This document shows positions 6,199 to 7,513 of a stretch of 7,513 nucleotides of DNA, piece by piece. This stretch comes from Candidatus Latescibacterota bacterium (lineage in GTDB: Bacteria; Latescibacterota; UBA2968; UBA8231): positions 1,161 to 8,673 of the forward strand of contig JAGWBY010000122.1 of NCBI GenBank assembly GCA_021295675.1. Direction: 5' to 3'. The position numbers and the translations under genes are program-made. The notes under the pieces are model-generated. The model saw only the letters and a program-made list of their open reading frames with translations, was not told where the DNA came from and made no database searches. Within the stretch, counting starts at the first letter, position 1, and every line of letters starts with the position of its first letter.

Positions 6199-7513
6199 AT
6201 GGAGAAATCGAACTCTGGCTATCATCGAAGAATAGGGGTTGGAGAACATGCTCAAAAAAGGGATGCTGCGGGGTCCGGTTTGAAAGAGCAGAGGAATTCG
6301 TTCAAGGACAGCGTTGACCGGATGTTCGCGGCGGCTGCCGCCACGATAGAGCTCGAGCCGGGACTCGCCGACCAGATCAGGACGTGCAACTCCGTGTTCC
6401 AGGTCAGCTTCCCCGTTCACATACGGGGCGAGTTTCGGGTCTTCACCGGTTGGCGTGCCGTCCACAGCGAGCACTTCCTGCCGGTAAAAGGCGGCATCCG
6501 CTATGCGCCGATCGCCGACCAGGACGAGGTGGAGGCCCTAGCCGCTCTGATGACCTACAAGTGCGCCATCGTCGATGTTCCGTACGGAGGCTCTAAGGGA
6601 GCCCTGCAGATCGATCCGCGCGACTACGACGCGGCCGAGCTCGAGCTGATCACTCGCAATTTCACGATGGAGCTGACGAAAAAAGGCTATATCAGCCCCA
6701 GCCTCAACGTGCCGGCTCCCGATATGGGTACGGGCGCGCGCGAGATGGGATGGATCGCAGATGCCTACCGGACTCAATGCCGTCGCCTGTGTCACCGGCA
6801 AACCCGTGCATATGAGCGGAATCCGCGGTCGCAACGAGGCGACGGGGCGCGGGGTACAGTACGCCCTCAGGGAATTCTACCGCCATCCCGAAGATGTGCA
6901 GAAGGCCGGGATGGATGGAGGCTTAGAGGGCAAGCGCGTAATCATCCAGGGCCTAGGCAACGTCGGGTACCACGCCGCGAAGTTTCTGTCCGAAGAGGAT
7001 GGCGTCAGGGTGATAGCTGTCATTGAGCGCGAGGGGGCTGTGATGTGTGAGGACGGGCTAGACATCGAGGAACTCGCCACCTATCGCCGCGAAAAGGGCG
7101 ATGGCCAGGGATTTCGGAACTCCGAGTTCGTGGAGGACGGCCGCTTTTTGCTGGAAGCAGACTGCGACATCCTGATCCCCGCAGCCATCGAAGCGGTGAT
7201 CACCGTTGAAAACGCCGAGCGCATCCAGGCACCGCTGATTGCCGAGGCCGCCAACGGTCCGATCACTTTCGAGGCAGACGAAATCCTGCGCGATCGCGGC
7301 AAGGTGGTGATTCCGGACGCTTATCTTAACGCAGGGGGTGTGATAGTCTCTTATTTCGAATGGATCAAGAACTTGTCCCACATCCGCTTCGGCCGCATGG
7401 ACCGGCGCATCGACGAGTTGCGTGGACAGCGCATCGTCGAGGCCATTGAGACCGCGGTCGGCAAACCCCTTCCCGAAACCCAGCGGCACGACCTGATGCG
7501 CGGAGCCGATGAG
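6199..7513 (+). pseudogene. Glu/Leu/Phe/Val dehydrogenase (glutamate dehydrogenase family), frameshifted at about 6772; 3' end outside window
   Basis: The first frame (6199 to about 6772) encodes the catalytic domain. Counting from the ATG at 6199, it has VKGGIRY (K97), TYKCAIVDVPYGGSKGAL (K121 and the catalytic-type K133) and VPAPDMGTG (catalytic-type D175). The frame then turns to nonsense and stops at 7026. The family sequence resumes one base over at 6773 (LNAVACVTGKP, GRNEATGRGVQYALREF) and runs without a stop to 7513. This part includes the NAD(P)-binding GLGNVG (6950-6967), ILIPAAIEAVI, AEAANGP and NAGGVIVSYFEWIKNLSHIRFGRM. Homologues have about six more residues between AYR and LNA, so a loss of about 17 nt explains both the gap and the shift. 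The enzyme would oxidatively deaminate an amino acid with NAD(P). The start is uncertain: TTG at 6280, after GGGG (6270-6273), fits the usual N-terminus and the promoter better than the ATG at 6199. About 25 C-terminal residues lie beyond the window. A sequencing error is the alternative. Confidence 0.85.
6248..6283 (+). other. Possible 11-codon leader ORF overlapping an alternative TTG start
   Basis: ATG at 6248 follows GGAG (6241-6244) and encodes a short peptide, MLKKGMLRGPV. It ends in a TGA (6281-6283) that overlaps the in-frame dehydrogenase TTG (6280-6282). The arrangement could couple translation into the dehydrogenase. It could also be chance, since the GGAG-to-ATG spacing is only 3 bases. 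Confidence 0.2.

Noticed and set aside
6248..6262. Programmed -1 frameshift at the six-A run near 6254-6260
   Set aside because: The run is not in the phase needed for an A AAA AAG slippery heptamer in either relevant frame, and no downstream stimulator was seen.

Overview
The window looks like chromosomal DNA from a moderately GC-rich proteobacterium, most likely a gammaproteobacterium. The reasons are a Bax-type glucosaminidase, an MscS-type channel, purine-rich Shine-Dalgarno sites and an alphaproteobacterial/gammaproteobacterial style Glu/Leu/Phe/Val dehydrogenase. The genus cannot be fixed by eye.

Layout. (1) Positions 1-263 hold the C-terminal end of an MscS-type mechanosensitive channel. 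(2) Positions 264-465 contain, on the minus strand, the C-terminal half of a BrnA/DUF4415-type antitoxin whose N-terminal half is missing (299-436). (3) Positions 466-1515 encode a CNNM-type (DUF21 plus CBS pair) membrane protein with a good ribosome binding site. (4) Positions 1736-3796 hold a tight two-gene cell-surface unit: a membrane-anchored Bax-like N-acetylglucosaminidase and, 3 bp later, a secreted NodB-fold polysaccharide deacetylase. Sampled lines suggest somewhat lower and more variable GC here than in the flanks. (5) Positions 3797-3975 are a convergent gap with a perfect 16-bp palindrome. (6) Positions 3976-6065 on the minus strand hold an MFS transporter translationally coupled (TGATG, preceded by GGGAGGT) to an alanine-rich, largely helical protein of unknown function. 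(7) Positions 6066-6198 are a divergent promoter region with a plausible sigma70-type promoter on each strand. (8) From 6199 to the window end lies a glutamate-dehydrogenase-family gene. Its catalytic and NAD-binding halves are in different frames, joined at about 6772 by what looks like a short (about 17 nt) deletion.

Functionally the window is a mix of membrane/ion homeostasis genes (MscS, CNNM), envelope glycan enzymes (Bax-like plus deacetylase), a transporter pair and amino-acid catabolism. I see no convincing new defence or mobile system. The items most worth a second look are the frameshifted dehydrogenase, the antitoxin remnant at a recombination boundary, and the uncharacterised alanine-rich partner of the MFS transporter.
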